20,405 nucleotides of DNA, from assembly GCA_947244675.1 (NCBI GenBank), contig CAMXLV010000019.1, positions 1 to 20,405 on the forward strand. Reading direction: 5' to 3'. Below the pieces are notes generated by a model. That model did no database searches. It had not been told where the DNA came from and worked only from the letters and a program-made list of their open reading frames with translations. Each line of letters opens with the position of its first letter. Position 1 is the stretch's first letter. This DNA is from an uncultured Clostridium sp. (GTDB taxonomy: Bacteria; Bacillota_A; Clostridia; TANB77; CAG-508). Position numbers and translations under genes: made by a program. Shown here one piece after another: positions 8,071-15,834 of the stretch.

Positions 8071-8099
8071 ATTTTACTACGATTTACAATTTTTGTCAA
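8071..8099 (-). promoter_or_regulatory. Promoter of the transposase gene
   Basis: On the minus strand TTGACA (8094-8099), 17 nt, TAAAAT (8071-8076). It leaves a leader of about 135 nt before the ATG at 7930, rather long, so post-transcriptional control is possible. Together with the hairpin at 8183-8237 and the right end, this is all I see in the gene-free stretch 7931-8290. Confidence 0.65.
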
Positions 8100-8182
8100 G
8101 ATTTTTTCATACCCAAAAATTTCACGCTACTCTTAGGTTTCCTAATTCATTTGTGATAATGTCTTAATGAGCAATTTGAAAA

Positions 8183-8237
8183 GAGGCATACTTATAATTT
8201 ATGACCTTTTTGATAATTTGTATGCCTCGTTTTTGTT
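8183..8237. terminator. Stem-loop with T-tract upstream of the transposase promoter
   Basis: GAGGCATAC (8183-8191) pairs with GTATGCCTC (8220-8228). It is followed by GTTTTTG on the plus strand and by TTTTC on the minus strand. It would stop transcripts coming out of the minus-strand membrane-protein gene before they enter the transposase gene, a common arrangement that insulates transposases. Confidence 0.55.
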
Positions 8238-8269
8238 CACCCAGTAAAATTGCCAAAACAAATTTTGTA

Positions 8270-8316
8270 AAGACTGTCCCAAAATCCCTTTCAGGAGGGA
8301 TTTTTGCTACGTCCCC
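8270..8316 (-). repeat. Right 47-nt end of the transposase element (inverted copy)
   Basis: Read on the minus strand it starts GGGGACGTAGC, holds the hairpin AAAATCCC-TCCTGAAA-GGGATTTT and ends GGGACAGTCTT. It contains the last codons (GRSKNPS) and the TGA stop of the neighbouring minus-strand gene. Confidence 0.85.
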
Positions 8317-9403
8317 CGATCCCGATTAAAAACAAAGTGCCTACTATTATTGGTAGATAAAATGTGTATAATCTCCAAAATAGGATTGACATGTTAATGG
8401 TTCCTTGTTGAAATATGGAATTGAATAATAGGTAAAACCCTCCTTCTGCGCCTAATCCAGAACCAGGTGTTGGTACAAATGTCATAATTAATAGTAAAAA
8501 TGCCTGTACTGGTATAATCTGCCAAATGGTGATTCCTTGGTTTCCAAAGGCTCGATATACCATATAGGTGATTGCATAATATGCAAAGCTTTGTATAACT
8601 GCTGTTATAAACATTTTTACTACCATCTTTTTCTCGGATTTCATATATAAAAACTGCTCTCTAAAATTATCTATACTTTTTCCTAATTTTTCAATTGTTT
8701 CTTCTGGTTTTTTAATGATATGTATTTTTCCTAATAGTTTTATAACAGGTGTTGTAAAAAAGGTAATCACTCTTTTTTTAATTCCTGCTAAGATAACAAT
8801 AATTATGGCTACAATATTAACAGCAAAACCTAAAATTGCTATCCACACATATTCTTGCATTAGTTTTGCAAAAAATTCAAATTCAAATAGTACAACCACT
8901 AAAGTTGTAACTACTAATGCTGTTTGTGTAATGATAAATTTCATTGCCATCGCAGATAATGAATCACTTACTCTTTTTCTTGTCTTTGTCAATTCATACG
9001 CCTGCATTGGTTGTCCTCCTGTAGAAAATGGCGTAATATTATTAAATAATTGCCCTATCATTGACACTTTAAAAGAATTAGCAAAAGTTTGATTTGAATA
9101 CATCTTTTTTAAAGGTATATGCAAATTAATCGCTTCACAAACCCAATGAACTCCTAAACAAACAACACCTAAACTCACCCACTTGTAGTCCACTTGTTGC
9201 AATAACGCAATAATATTGTCAATTCCATCTACCTTTACCATATAAATAAATAAGCCAACAAAAATAGCTATTATTAATAAAAAGTTAAATATCATTACTT
9301 TTTTGTTGGCTGGTTTTACTTCTTGTTCTAATTTTTCTAAAGATTCTATCTCCTCTTGTTTTTCAAAATCTTCTGACATCTTTCTTATTTTCCTTTCTTG
9401 CAT
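8291..9403 (-). CDS. Lysylphosphatidylglycerol-synthase-TM / YbhN-like integral membrane protein (370 aa)
   Basis: Polytopic membrane protein of the UPF0104/YbhN family, whose members include the flippase half of MprF. Residues 1-34 are charged and cytoplasmic. Then come about eight hydrophobic segments beginning with VMIFNFLLIIAIFVGLFIYM (35-54). Family motifs visible are the NNITPFSTGGQPMQAYELTK loop (about 121-140) and VPTPGSGLGAEGGFYLLF near residues 312-329. There is no C-terminal aminoacyl-transferase domain, so the substrate is unknown. The start at 9401-9403 and an internal ATG at 9377-9379 (AAGGAAAATAAGAAAG upstream) are both possible. The last residues (GRSKNPS) are encoded by the right end of the transposable element. 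It lies directly after sigG, so a spore-related role is possible but not shown. Confidence 0.88.
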   Translation of the reverse strand: MQERKIRKMSEDFEKQEEIESLEKLEQEVKPANKKVMIFNFLLIIAIFVGLFIYMVKVDGIDNIIALLQQVDYKWVSLGVVCLGVHWVCEAINLHIPLKKMYSNQTFANSFKVSMIGQLFNNITPFSTGGQPMQAYELTKTRKRVSDSLSAMAMKFIITQTALVVTTLVVVLFEFEFFAKLMQEYVWIAILGFAVNIVAIIIVILAGIKKRVITFFTTPVIKLLGKIHIIKKPEETIEKLGKSIDNFREQFLYMKSEKKMVVKMFITAVIQSFAYYAITYMVYRAFGNQGITIWQIIPVQAFLLLIMTFVPTPGSGLGAEGGFYLLFNSIFQQGTINMSILFWRLYTFYLPIIVGTLFLIGIGGRSKNPS

Positions 9404-9451
9404 AAAATACTAAAATTTCCTCTATGCTATTCTTATTTATCATCTACTTTT

Positions 9452-9480
9452 GTTATACCTCAAATTATACAAGAAATCAA
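9452..9480 (-). promoter_or_regulatory. Possible promoter for the YbhN-like gene
   Basis: On the minus strand TTGATT (9475-9480), 17 nt, TATAAC (9452-9457), in the 88-nt gap after sigG. This would make the gene independent of sigG transcription. Confidence 0.45.
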
Positions 9481-9491
9481 TAGAAATAATA

Positions 9492-10268
9492 TTAATTATA
9501 AAATCTTTTTATATGAACAATTGCATTTTTCTCTAATCGAGAAACTTGAGCTTGTGAAATCCCAATCTCTTCTGCTACTTCCATTTGTGTTCTTCCATCA
9601 AAAAATCTTTTTATTACAATCATTTTTTCTTTTTCATTTAATTTCTCCAAAGCCCCTTCTATTGCCATTCTTTCTGTCCACATTTCATCTGTATTTTTAC
9701 TGTCTTTTACCTGATCCATTACATAAATACTTTCTGCTCCTTCGCTATATACAGGTTCTTGCAAAGATACTGGATCTTGTATTGCATCTAAGCTAAATGC
9801 AATATCTTCTTTGCCTACTCCTAACTCTTTGGCAATTTCATTTAATTTAGGCTCCCTTCCCTGTTCTTTTGTAAATCTTTCCTTTACTTGAATTGCCTTA
9901 TAGGCCAGATCACGTATTGATCTACTAACTCTGATACTATTATTATCTCTTAAATACCTTTTTACTTCTCCTATAATCATTGGTACAGCATAAGTACTAA
10001 ATTGCACATTTTGACTTAAATCAAAATTATCAATTGCTTTAATTAATCCAACACATCCTACTTGAAATAAGTCATCTGCTGATTCTCCTCTTCCATAGAA
10101 TCTTTGGATCACACTTAATACTAATCTTAAATTTCCATTAATAAATTCTGTTCTTGCTTCATTATCTCCTTCTTTTATTTTTACAAATAGTTCTTCTTTC
10201 TTTTCTCTACTTAGTATTGGTAATTTTGAGGTATTGACCCCACATATTTCTACTTTGTTGTATAACAA
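9492..10268 (-). CDS. sigG: RNA polymerase sporulation sigma factor sigma-G
   Basis: Late forespore-specific sigma factor of 258 aa. The N-terminal NKVEICGVNTSKLPILS is almost identical to known sigma-G proteins. Region 2 reads VNGNLRLVLSVIQRF-like sequence, then DDLFQVGCVGLIKAIDNFDL and FSTYAVPMIIGEVKRYLRD. Region 3 has RVSRSIRDLAYKA. Region 4 ends with MEVAEEIGISQAQVSRLEK, an intact helix-turn-helix. The start is TTG (10266-10268), eight nt after AAAGGAGG. It lies about 90 nt downstream of sigE with a well-formed sigma-F-type promoter in the gap, matching the known dual control of spoIIIG. The parallel HTH of sigE next door is reached only through a frameshift, whereas this gene has none. 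Confidence 0.97.
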   Translation of the reverse strand: MLYNKVEICGVNTSKLPILSREKKEELFVKIKEGDNEARTEFINGNLRLVLSVIQRFYGRGESADDLFQVGCVGLIKAIDNFDLSQNVQFSTYAVPMIIGEVKRYLRDNNSIRVSRSIRDLAYKAIQVKERFTKEQGREPKLNEIAKELGVGKEDIAFSLDAIQDPVSLQEPVYSEGAESIYVMDQVKDSKNTDEMWTERMAIEGALEKLNEKEKMIVIKRFFDGRTQMEVAEEIGISQAQVSRLEKNAIVHIKRFYN

Positions 10269-10299
10269 AAGAAAAACCTCCTTTGAATTTACTTATTTT

Positions 10300-10328
10300 A
10301 AGTATTTCCAAATTTGGTCTTTTTATAC
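10300..10328 (-). promoter_or_regulatory. Sigma-F (or sigma-G) type promoter of sigG
   Basis: On the minus strand GTATA (10324-10328), 14 nt, then GGAAATACTT (10300-10309). The -10 matches the known sigma-F pattern GGNRANANTT at every fixed position and the -35 matches GYATA; the spacer is 14 nt where 15 is usual. The position, 32 nt before the start codon, is right for forespore expression. Confidence 0.7.
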
Positions 10329-10356
10329 TTTTCTATTTTATCTATGCCAATTAAAC

Positions 10357-11095
10357 TCATCCAATTTTACTTGCAATCTCTTTTTTCATCTTGCCAATAA
10401 TCTTTTTTTCCAATCGCGATATGTAACTTTGCGATATACCGCAATTCATCTGCTACTTCTTTTTGTGTTTTCTCTTTTCCTGTTTGAAACCCAAAACGCA
10501 TCTCCATAATATTCTTTTCTCTGGCATTTAATTTTTTAATTGAATCACGTAAAAGTGATTTATCTACTTCATCTTCTAAATTTCTAGAAGTAATATCTGC
10601 TTCTGTTCCTAAAATATCAGATAGGAGAAGCTCATTTCCATCACCATCTTTATTCAATGGCTCATCAATTGAAACCTCACCTTTTATTTTATTATTTTTT
10701 CTTAAAAACATTAAAATTTCATTATCAATGCATCTAGAAGCATAAGTTGCTAGTTTTATCTTTTTATCTGCATTAAAAGTATTGACACCTTTCATTAGCC
10801 CTATTGTTCCAATTGATATCAAATCTTCAATTCCAATTCCTGTATTTTCAAACTTTTTGGCAATATACACCACCAATCTTAAATTTCTTTCTACTAATCT
10901 TTGTCTAACTTCTAAGTTATCTTCTTTATTTAGTTCTTCAATTAATTTTGCTTCTTCTTCTGGTGATAATGGAGGTGGTAATGTTTGACTCCCTGCAATA
11001 TAAAAAATTGGTAAATACTCTATTTCCTCTTTTTCATTTATATATTTTGCACAAATTGTGTTAATTCCATTCTTAACAAATTCAAAAATATTCAA
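10357..11095 (-). CDS. sigE: Sporulation sigma factor sigma-E, read through a +1 frameshift at CGG
   Basis: Mother-cell-specific sigma factor made as an inactive precursor and cut by SpoIIGA. The N-terminal pro-region (about 1-30) is followed by [58 protein letters not shown] and [20 protein letters not shown]. Region 4 reads [13 protein letters not shown], then QKEVADEL and the zero-frame CGG at 10439-10441 (codon 219). In the zero frame the rest is nonsense ([13 protein letters not shown]). Dropping the C gives [20 protein letters not shown], the canonical recognition helix, and a stop at 10357-10359 (245 aa). Without the shift the factor lacks its -35 recognition helix and could not work. 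It follows spoIIGA by 27 nt, the normal spoIIG order. Confidence 0.92.
10438..10441 (-). other. +1 frameshift site CGGT in sigE
   Basis: The coding strand reads GAT GAA TTG C GGT ATA TCG CAA AGT. Skipping the C gives D-E-L-G-I-S-Q-S, the invariant turn glycine of the region 4.2 helix-turn-helix. The identical GISQ turn is encoded without an extra base in neighbouring sigG. Confidence 0.9.
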
Positions 11096-11122
11096 GACCT
11101 TTCAACTCCTTTTCTTTTTGGA

Positions 11123-12010
11123 TCATTTTAATTCTATTCCAATTAATGCTCTATACTCTCCTCTTTTCGTTAATGATTTATCATAAATTCCTATCATCAT
11201 ATTTTTTTCTTGCTTTTCCTTTTCCTCTTTTTTAATTTTTATACCATCTGCTTTTATTCCCAATAGCATTCCATTTTGTTTTCCTAAAGAAGAAAAAGGG
11301 ATTAATTTTAATTTTGTACTATATTCTTGTCTTACTTCTTCTGGTATATTTTGAAAATCACCTCCTAATAGTTCTTCTAAATGATTTAAAATTTCTTTTG
11401 GCATACATTCATATAAAAGTGTATGTTCTACTACCATAACAGGTGTATTGCTAATTGGCTCTTTTAATAAATTTCCTGTGTCTAACATAGCTGTAGTTGT
11501 TATTGTTTTTCCATTTAATTTTATTTCTACTTCACAAAATATATCTTTCTTTGTAATTTTAGACTTTACAATAGTAAATGCTGCTATAATTATAATAAAT
11601 GCTATTATGCTTCCTAAAAAAATCGTCTTTAATGGATATGTTCCCAAAAATAATCCATTTTTCATTAAAATATCTTGTGGTTTTACAATGTAAATAAGAG
11701 CAAAAGCTGCTCCTCCAAATACAAAAGAAGTTAAGTAAAATAATAAAATATCTTTCCACATTTTTTTCATTGTTTGTGGATTAAAAGCTATGTATACAAT
11801 TAAAATTGATAAAATGATTTTTAGAATCATACTAGCATATATTTCTAAATTTGATATATAAGATATAATTGTATAAATTGCTCCTAATAAACTAGCCAAA
11901 AAAAGTCTTGCTATTTTTACTTTTTCTTTTAATACAATTCCTGTTGCCAATAAAATAATAAAATTCATAACCAAATTTTCAATTAATACAATATCAATAT
12001 AAATAGTCAT
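11123..12010 (-). CDS. spoIIGA: SpoIIGA, membrane aspartic protease that processes pro-sigma-E
   Basis: Mother-cell septal membrane protease that cleaves the sigma-E pro-sequence after a signal from the forespore protein SpoIIR. Residues 1-150 form about five hydrophobic segments (for example IDIVLIENLVMNFIILLATG near the start). The soluble C-terminal half has the aspartic protease motif MLDTGNLLKEP, catalytic Asp177, close to the position in Bacillus SpoIIGA. It is 295 aa, a normal length. The ATG follows AGGTGAT. It is separated from ftsZ by a strong terminator and so should have its own promoter; sigE follows on the same transcript. Confidence 0.95.
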   Translation of the reverse strand: MTIYIDIVLIENLVMNFIILLATGIVLKEKVKIARLFLASLLGAIYTIISYISNLEIYASMILKIILSILIVYIAFNPQTMKKMWKDILLFYLTSFVFGGAAFALIYIVKPQDILMKNGLFLGTYPLKTIFLGSIIAFIIIIAAFTIVKSKITKKDIFCEVEIKLNGKTITTTAMLDTGNLLKEPISNTPVMVVEHTLLYECMPKEILNHLEELLGGDFQNIPEEVRQEYSTKLKLIPFSSLGKQNGMLLGIKADGIKIKKEEKEKQEKNMMIGIYDKSLTKRGEYRALIGIELK

Positions 12011-12029
12011 GCCATCACCTGTAAGAATT

Positions 12030-12058
12030 ATTATAGTCCTTTCTTTTTGAAAAAGCTG
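12030..12058 (-). promoter_or_regulatory. Possible promoter of spoIIGA-sigE
   Basis: A perfect minus-strand TATAAT (12030-12035) lies 20 nt before the start codon. No good -35 is found at 17 nt (CAGCTT). The Bacillus spoIIG promoter also has a misplaced -35 and needs Spo0A, so an activator-dependent promoter is plausible here. I see no convincing Spo0A box. Confidence 0.4.
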
Positions 12059-12072
12059 TCTTTTCTTCTTGG

Positions 12073-12116
12073 CGAAAAAAAGAAATAATCGAACTTCTTC
12101 GACTATTTCTTTTTTC
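12073..12116 (-). terminator. Rho-independent terminator after ftsZ
   Basis: GAAAAAAAGAAATAATCGAA and TTCGACTATTTCTTTTTTC form a long hairpin with a 4-nt loop, with A- and T-runs at both edges. It lies just past the ftsZ stop and separates the division genes from spoIIGA. Confidence 0.85.
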
Positions 12117-12129
12117 GTTTTCTATTTAA

Positions 12130-13257
12130 TTACATATTTTTGTTTTTATTTTTTCTTAGGAAAGAAGGTATATCTAAATCGTTTTGTGAAGCACTTGTTT
12201 CTGAACTTGCTGGTATAGAATTAATTTTCTTTTCCCAAGTTTTTGATACTATGTTATCTACTCCGATACTTGAAATTGGTGCATTATTTTTTTCAAATCC
12301 TGTGGCAATAACTGTTATTTGAATTTCATCACTCATACTTGGATCTGTAACAGTACCAAAAATAATATTAGCTTCTGGATCTACACTTCTTTGTACTAAT
12401 TCTGCTGCTGTATTTACTTCATGTAATCCTAAGTCTTCTCCACCAGTAATGTTAATGATAACTCCTTTTGCTCCTTCAATAGAAGTTTCTAATAATGGAC
12501 TTTGAATTGCTTCTTTAGCTGCATCTTCTGCTCTGTTTTCTCCTCCAGCTCTTCCTACTCCCATATGTGCCATTCCTTGATTTAGCATAATGGTTTTAAC
12601 ATCAGCAAAGTCTAAGTTAACAAGTCCTGGTATGGCAATTAAGTCTGAAATTCCTTGTACACCTTGTCTTAATATATCATCTGCCATTTTGAAAGCTTCT
12701 ATAATTGATGTTTTTCTATCAATGATTTGTAATAATTTGTCATTTGGTATTACAACTAATGTATCAACTTTTCCTTTTAAACTTTCAATTCCTCTTTCTG
12801 CTTGAGAAAGTCTTTTCTTTCCTTCAAAAGTAAATGGTTTTGTAACAACACCGATTGTTAAAATTCCCATTTCTTTTGCGATTGAGGCTACAATTGGTGC
12901 TGCTCCAGTACCAGTTCCTCCACCCATTCCAGAAGTAACAAATACCATATCTGCTCCTCTTAGTATTTCTGCTATTTCTGATTTGCTTTCTTCTGCTGAT
13001 TGAGCTCCAATATCTGGATTTGCTCCTGCTCCTAATCCTCTTGTTATTTTTTCTCCTATTTGTATTTTTGTATTTGCTTTTGATGTTTGTAATGCTTGTC
13101 TATCTGTATTAACAGCAATGAATTCAACACCTTTTATCCCCATATCGATCATTCTATTAACAGCATTGTTTCCAGCACCTCCCACACCTATAACTTTTAT
13201 AGTAGCGGTTCCATCCATCATTGTAATATTATTGCTATCATCATTGTAATCCATCAT
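12130..13257 (-). CDS. ftsZ: Cell division protein FtsZ
   Basis: Tubulin-like GTPase that polymerises into the Z-ring at vegetative and asymmetric division sites. The nucleotide loop [17 protein letters not shown] is at residues 20-36, the tubulin signature [13 protein letters not shown] at 110-122, and the T7 loop with [11 protein letters not shown] near 215-225. The C-terminal conserved peptide [10 protein letters not shown] that binds FtsA closes the protein, followed by a basic tail. It is 375 aa. Two tandem ATG codons (13257, 13254) follow GGGAGG; either may be used. Two coding-strand CGG trinucleotides (12263-12265, 12851-12853) are both ATC GGN, out of frame and without frameshift. Confidence 0.98.
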   Translation of the reverse strand: MMDYNDDSNNITMMDGTATIKVIGVGGAGNNAVNRMIDMGIKGVEFIAVNTDRQALQTSKANTKIQIGEKITRGLGAGANPDIGAQSAEESKSEIAEILRGADMVFVTSGMGGGTGTGAAPIVASIAKEMGILTIGVVTKPFTFEGKKRLSQAERGIESLKGKVDTLVVIPNDKLLQIIDRKTSIIEAFKMADDILRQGVQGISDLIAIPGLVNLDFADVKTIMLNQGMAHMGVGRAGGENRAEDAAKEAIQSPLLETSIEGAKGVIINITGGEDLGLHEVNTAAELVQRSVDPEANIIFGTVTDPSMSDEIQITVIATGFEKNNAPISSIGVDNIVSKTWEKKINSIPASSETSASQNDLDIPSFLRKNKNKNM

Positions 13258-13329
13258 TTAGTTCTTCCTCCCTTTTTTTGAATAACTTTTTTGGTTATCT
13301 TTATATATTTAAAAAAATTAATAACGTTT

Positions 13330-14559
13330 TTATGAATAGAAAAATTCTTTTATTCTTTCCATTATCGCTTTGAATATGTTTTCATCACTTTGTGTATCAA
13401 TACTGCTAGATACTGTCTTAGCAAATGGTCTTGCTGCAATATATCGAACTAAGGCATAACTGGTTCGATACATTGATTTTACTGTACTAACAGCTCTTCC
13501 TGTTGATATTTTAACAGGTATGTTTAAATTAATTTTTCCTGCCACATCACTTTTGTTGATATTAATGATCCCTTGCCCTGTCAAAATAACATTATTGATT
13601 TTTTGCTTTACACCATGGTTTGTTATGTCTTTATTGATAATTGAAAACATTTCTTCAATTCTTGCCTCTATAATCTCTATTAATTCTGAACTTTTGATAA
13701 TTCTATTTTTGTTGTTGTCCTTTGATGTGTTTAATATGATGTCATTATCATTGTCAATAAAAGATTTTAAGGCTAGTCCATATTGTCTTTTTAACTTGTC
13801 TGCTTCTTCTTCTGAGATATTTAATACTAAAGCAATGTCATTGGTGATGTTGTCTCCTCCTACTGGTATGGAATTGGTATATAAAAAAGTAGATCCTTCA
13901 AACACACCTATATCAGTATTTCCTGCTCCTATGTCTAATAACATGACATTATCATGTAATTCGTTTTTGTCTAGTATTAAATTTCTTTCTGCTAAAGTGA
14001 TTGGTACAATGCCATCTATTTCTAATCCAGCTTTTTTGAATAGACTGTTTAGTTGCCTTACATAGTCTCTATCTGCTAAAATAACTTGTGCACTTATTGT
14101 AAAACTGGAGCTTAAGTTGCCTACTGGATCAGTTACAACATTTCCATTCTCTAAGGTTATTTTGTCTGGGACAATATCAATTAAGGTTTTCCCATCTGGA
14201 ATTTCTATGTCTTTTACTTGCATAATAGCATTTTGAACGTCTCTTACTGAGATCCCTGCATACTTGTCTTTGATATCTTTGGTTATGCTATTTTGTACTA
14301 TGGTTATATACTTTCCTGGAATAGTTACATAGGCTGAATTGATTTTTAAGTTGGTTTCATCTTCGGCATCTTTTATTGTTTTTGCTATGCTTAAAGTGAT
14401 GTCTTCTTCGTTTATTATTTTTCCCTTCTTTAGTCCACTACATTTATATGAGGTATTACATATGATTTCGATTTGTCCAAAGTTGTTGACTTCCCCTACA
14501 ACAGTGCATACCTTACTCGTTCCTATGTCTATACCCACAATGATATCTCCGATAGCCAA
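13330..14559 (-). CDS. ftsA: Cell division protein FtsA
   Basis: Actin-like ATPase that anchors FtsZ to the membrane and recruits later division proteins. The phosphate-1 loop is in IIVGIDIGTSKVCTVVGEV (residues 6-24), the phosphate-2 motif is LLDIGAGNTDIGVFEG (about 207-222), and VILTGQGIININ (about 323-334) is the adenosine loop. The C terminus (IFKAIMERIKEFFYS) is a good amphipathic membrane-targeting helix. It is 409 aa. The start is TTG at 14557-14559 with GGAGG seven nt upstream. It is followed by ftsZ after 72 nt. A strong promoter lies just upstream (14600-14628). Confidence 0.97.
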   Translation of the reverse strand: MAIGDIIVGIDIGTSKVCTVVGEVNNFGQIEIICNTSYKCSGLKKGKIINEEDITLSIAKTIKDAEDETNLKINSAYVTIPGKYITIVQNSITKDIKDKYAGISVRDVQNAIMQVKDIEIPDGKTLIDIVPDKITLENGNVVTDPVGNLSSSFTISAQVILADRDYVRQLNSLFKKAGLEIDGIVPITLAERNLILDKNELHDNVMLLDIGAGNTDIGVFEGSTFLYTNSIPVGGDNITNDIALVLNISEEEADKLKRQYGLALKSFIDNDNDIILNTSKDNNKNRIIKSSELIEIIEARIEEMFSIINKDITNHGVKQKINNVILTGQGIININKSDVAGKINLNIPVKISTGRAVSTVKSMYRTSYALVRYIAARPFAKTVSSSIDTQSDENIFKAIMERIKEFFYS

Positions 14560-14599
14560 GTTAATTCCTCCATTTTTTAGTATAATTTCTCTAAGCTTA

Positions 14600-14628
14600 T
14601 ATATATTACATTTTTAGACAAATGTCAA
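14600..14628 (-). promoter_or_regulatory. Strong promoter of ftsA-ftsZ
   Basis: On the minus strand TTGACA (14623-14628), 17 nt, TATATA (14600-14605), about 40 nt before the ftsA start. It is preceded by phased A-tracts (14641-14673). This gives ftsAZ transcription independent of murA-ftsQ-DUF881. Confidence 0.75.
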
Positions 14629-14640
14629 TAGGAACCGTTA

Positions 14641-14673
14641 TATTTTTGTAATATTTTTGTAATGTTTTTGTAA
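14641..14673 (-). repeat. Three 11-bp direct repeats with phased A5 tracts upstream of the ftsAZ promoter
   Basis: TATTTTTGTAA, TATTTTTGTAA and TGTTTTTGTAA run head to tail. On the minus (transcribed) strand each unit is TTACAAAAA(T/C)A. They begin 12 nt upstream of the -35. A-tracts spaced by one helical turn bend DNA and can act as UP-like elements; a repressor array is the other option. Confidence 0.6.
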
Positions 14674-14681
14674 TATTATTT

Positions 14682-15044
14682 TTATTCTTTTTCTCTTTCC
14701 TTACTTCCAGTCCATTTATCTACATAGTATCTTCTTATGATACCAAGATTAATAAACATTCTTCCTACAAATACAACAATAGCAGCTAAATAAATATCTA
14801 CATTTAATTTTTCTCCTAAAATTGTTAGTAAGATAGATAGTATTGCATTACCAAAAAAACCTGTTACAAATATTTTTAAGTCAAAATTCTTCTTAATAAC
14901 TGACGTAATTCCTCCAAATACAGAATCTAATGCTGCAATAATTGCAATAGCTAAATAACTTGAATAGGTATATGAAATCATAGGAGCATTTACACCAAAA
15001 ATTATCCCTAGCATACATCCTATTAAAATAGCAATCATTATCAT
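14682..15044 (-). CDS. sbp: Small basic protein Sbp-like (DUF1290), 120 aa
   Basis: Small integral membrane protein of the DUF1290 family found between ftsQ/DUF881 genes and ftsA-ftsZ in many Firmicutes. Four hydrophobic segments are visible: MIAILIGCMLGIIFGV, YSSYLAIAIIAALDSVFGGI, the segment with VTGFFGNAILSILLTILG, and IYLAAIVVFVGRMFINLG. The tail RRYYVDKWTGSKEREKE is charged and cytoplasmic. The exact role is not known. The ATG follows AAGGAAAG. It lies 44 nt after the first DUF881 gene and probably shares its transcript. Confidence 0.88.
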   Translation of the reverse strand: MIMIAILIGCMLGIIFGVNAPMISYTYSSYLAIAIIAALDSVFGGITSVIKKNFDLKIFVTGFFGNAILSILLTILGEKLNVDIYLAAIVVFVGRMFINLGIIRRYYVDKWTGSKEREKE

Positions 15045-15088
15045 TTTTAATCTTTCCTTTCTTAAATTAATTTGTTTTTTATCTCTTA

Positions 15089-15793
15089 TTATTGCATGTA
15101 TTTTGTTTTTATCTCATCATTGTATTTTTCTATTTTTAATTTGCTTATTTTATTAATAGACACATTATATCCTAATTTTTTAAGTTCGTCTACTGAGCCA
15201 CCATTTCCTAACAAAGCACTTTCTAAATAGGACTGATTTCCAATTGCTTTTATTATATATGGTGGTAAAATTCTTTGTCCATTTACTTTAATAAAAACAT
15301 TTTGAATTTCAAAGATGTCTGACATATTTATAATTCTTTGTTCATTAATTGCTATTGCTTCTGCTCCTGCTTGTTTTAATGCATTTACTATTACTAATAA
15401 GTTATCTGCTCTGATACTTGCAATTTCTTCTTGCGATTCTCTTAAAATAACTTCAATTCCTTCTCCTTCTACGTCTGTTTTTCCTAGTGTTTTATTGATT
15501 TGCTCTAGTTCCGCATCCATTAACTTTTCTGTTTCTTCATTCGATTGTTTCGTTTGCTTGTATTCTTCAACTGTTTTTTTAGTTTCTTCATATTTGGCCA
15601 CTGTTTCTTCATATTTTGCTTTCCAATTAGCAAGTTCAGTTCTAAGTTCGGTTTCTCTCATATTCTCGATAGCTGTAATATCTGTTTGATTAACAATTTT
15701 GAATTGCATTGACATAACTAAGGCTAGTGCAAAACATGCAATAGATATAGCAATTGCCATTGTAACTTTTCCTCTTTTTATATTACTTTTCAT
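15089..15793 (-). CDS. DUF881 (YlxW/YlxX-like) division-cluster protein, second copy
   Basis: Single-pass membrane protein, 234 aa. The transmembrane helix is at about 11-31 (MAIAISIACFALALVMSMQF). A coiled coil follows at about 45-105 (KAKYEETVAKYEETKKTVEE). The DUF881 domain spans about 106-230 with the typical NALKQAGAEAIAINEQRI and PPYIIKAIGNQSYLESAL. DUF881 proteins accompany ftsQ-sbp-ftsA in Gram-positive bacteria; their biochemical role is unresolved. AAGGAG sits eight nt before the ATG. It is a tandem paralogue of the preceding gene (16548-15835) but strongly diverged. Confidence 0.9.
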   Translation of the reverse strand: MKSNIKRGKVTMAIAISIACFALALVMSMQFKIVNQTDITAIENMRETELRTELANWKAKYEETVAKYEETKKTVEEYKQTKQSNEETEKLMDAELEQINKTLGKTDVEGEGIEVILRESQEEIASIRADNLLVIVNALKQAGAEAIAINEQRIINMSDIFEIQNVFIKVNGQRILPPYIIKAIGNQSYLESALLGNGGSVDELKKLGYNVSINKISKLKIEKYNDEIKTKYMQ

Positions 15794-15834
15794 AAGCTTA
15801 CTCCTTTCTTTTTTATTAATTCTATTAAAAACGG

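Larger units (their letters stand above)
7051..8316. mobile_element. REP-type (TnpA-REP) Y1/HUH transposase element with 47-bp inverted ends
   Basis: The 1266-bp unit is bounded by two imperfect inverted copies of a 47-nt sequence (7051-7097 and 8270-8316), both starting GGGGACGT and ending GGGACAGTCTT when read inward. Each end is itself a hairpin (AAATCCC/GGGATTT). Between them lie a single Y1 transposase gene, its promoter and its terminator. This fits a REPtron, an IS200-like single-strand transposase mobilising its own REP-like ends. It sits exactly between two convergent genes and its ends supply both of their stop codons. Confidence 0.8.

Noticed and set aside
8291..8330. A CGG-related frameshift at the 3' end of the YbhN-like gene (two CGG trinucleotides in GATCGGGATCGGG context).
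   Set aside because: Both are out of frame (ATC GGG) and the reading frame continues to a stop within the element end.
12085..12110. A Spo0A box (TTCGACA-like) upstream of spoIIGA.
   Set aside because: TTCGACT differs at the last base and is inside the terminator hairpin after ftsZ, so the match is not convincing.
14641..14673. CRISPR or tandem-repeat array.
   Set aside because: Only three 11-bp units without spacers; no cas genes in the window.
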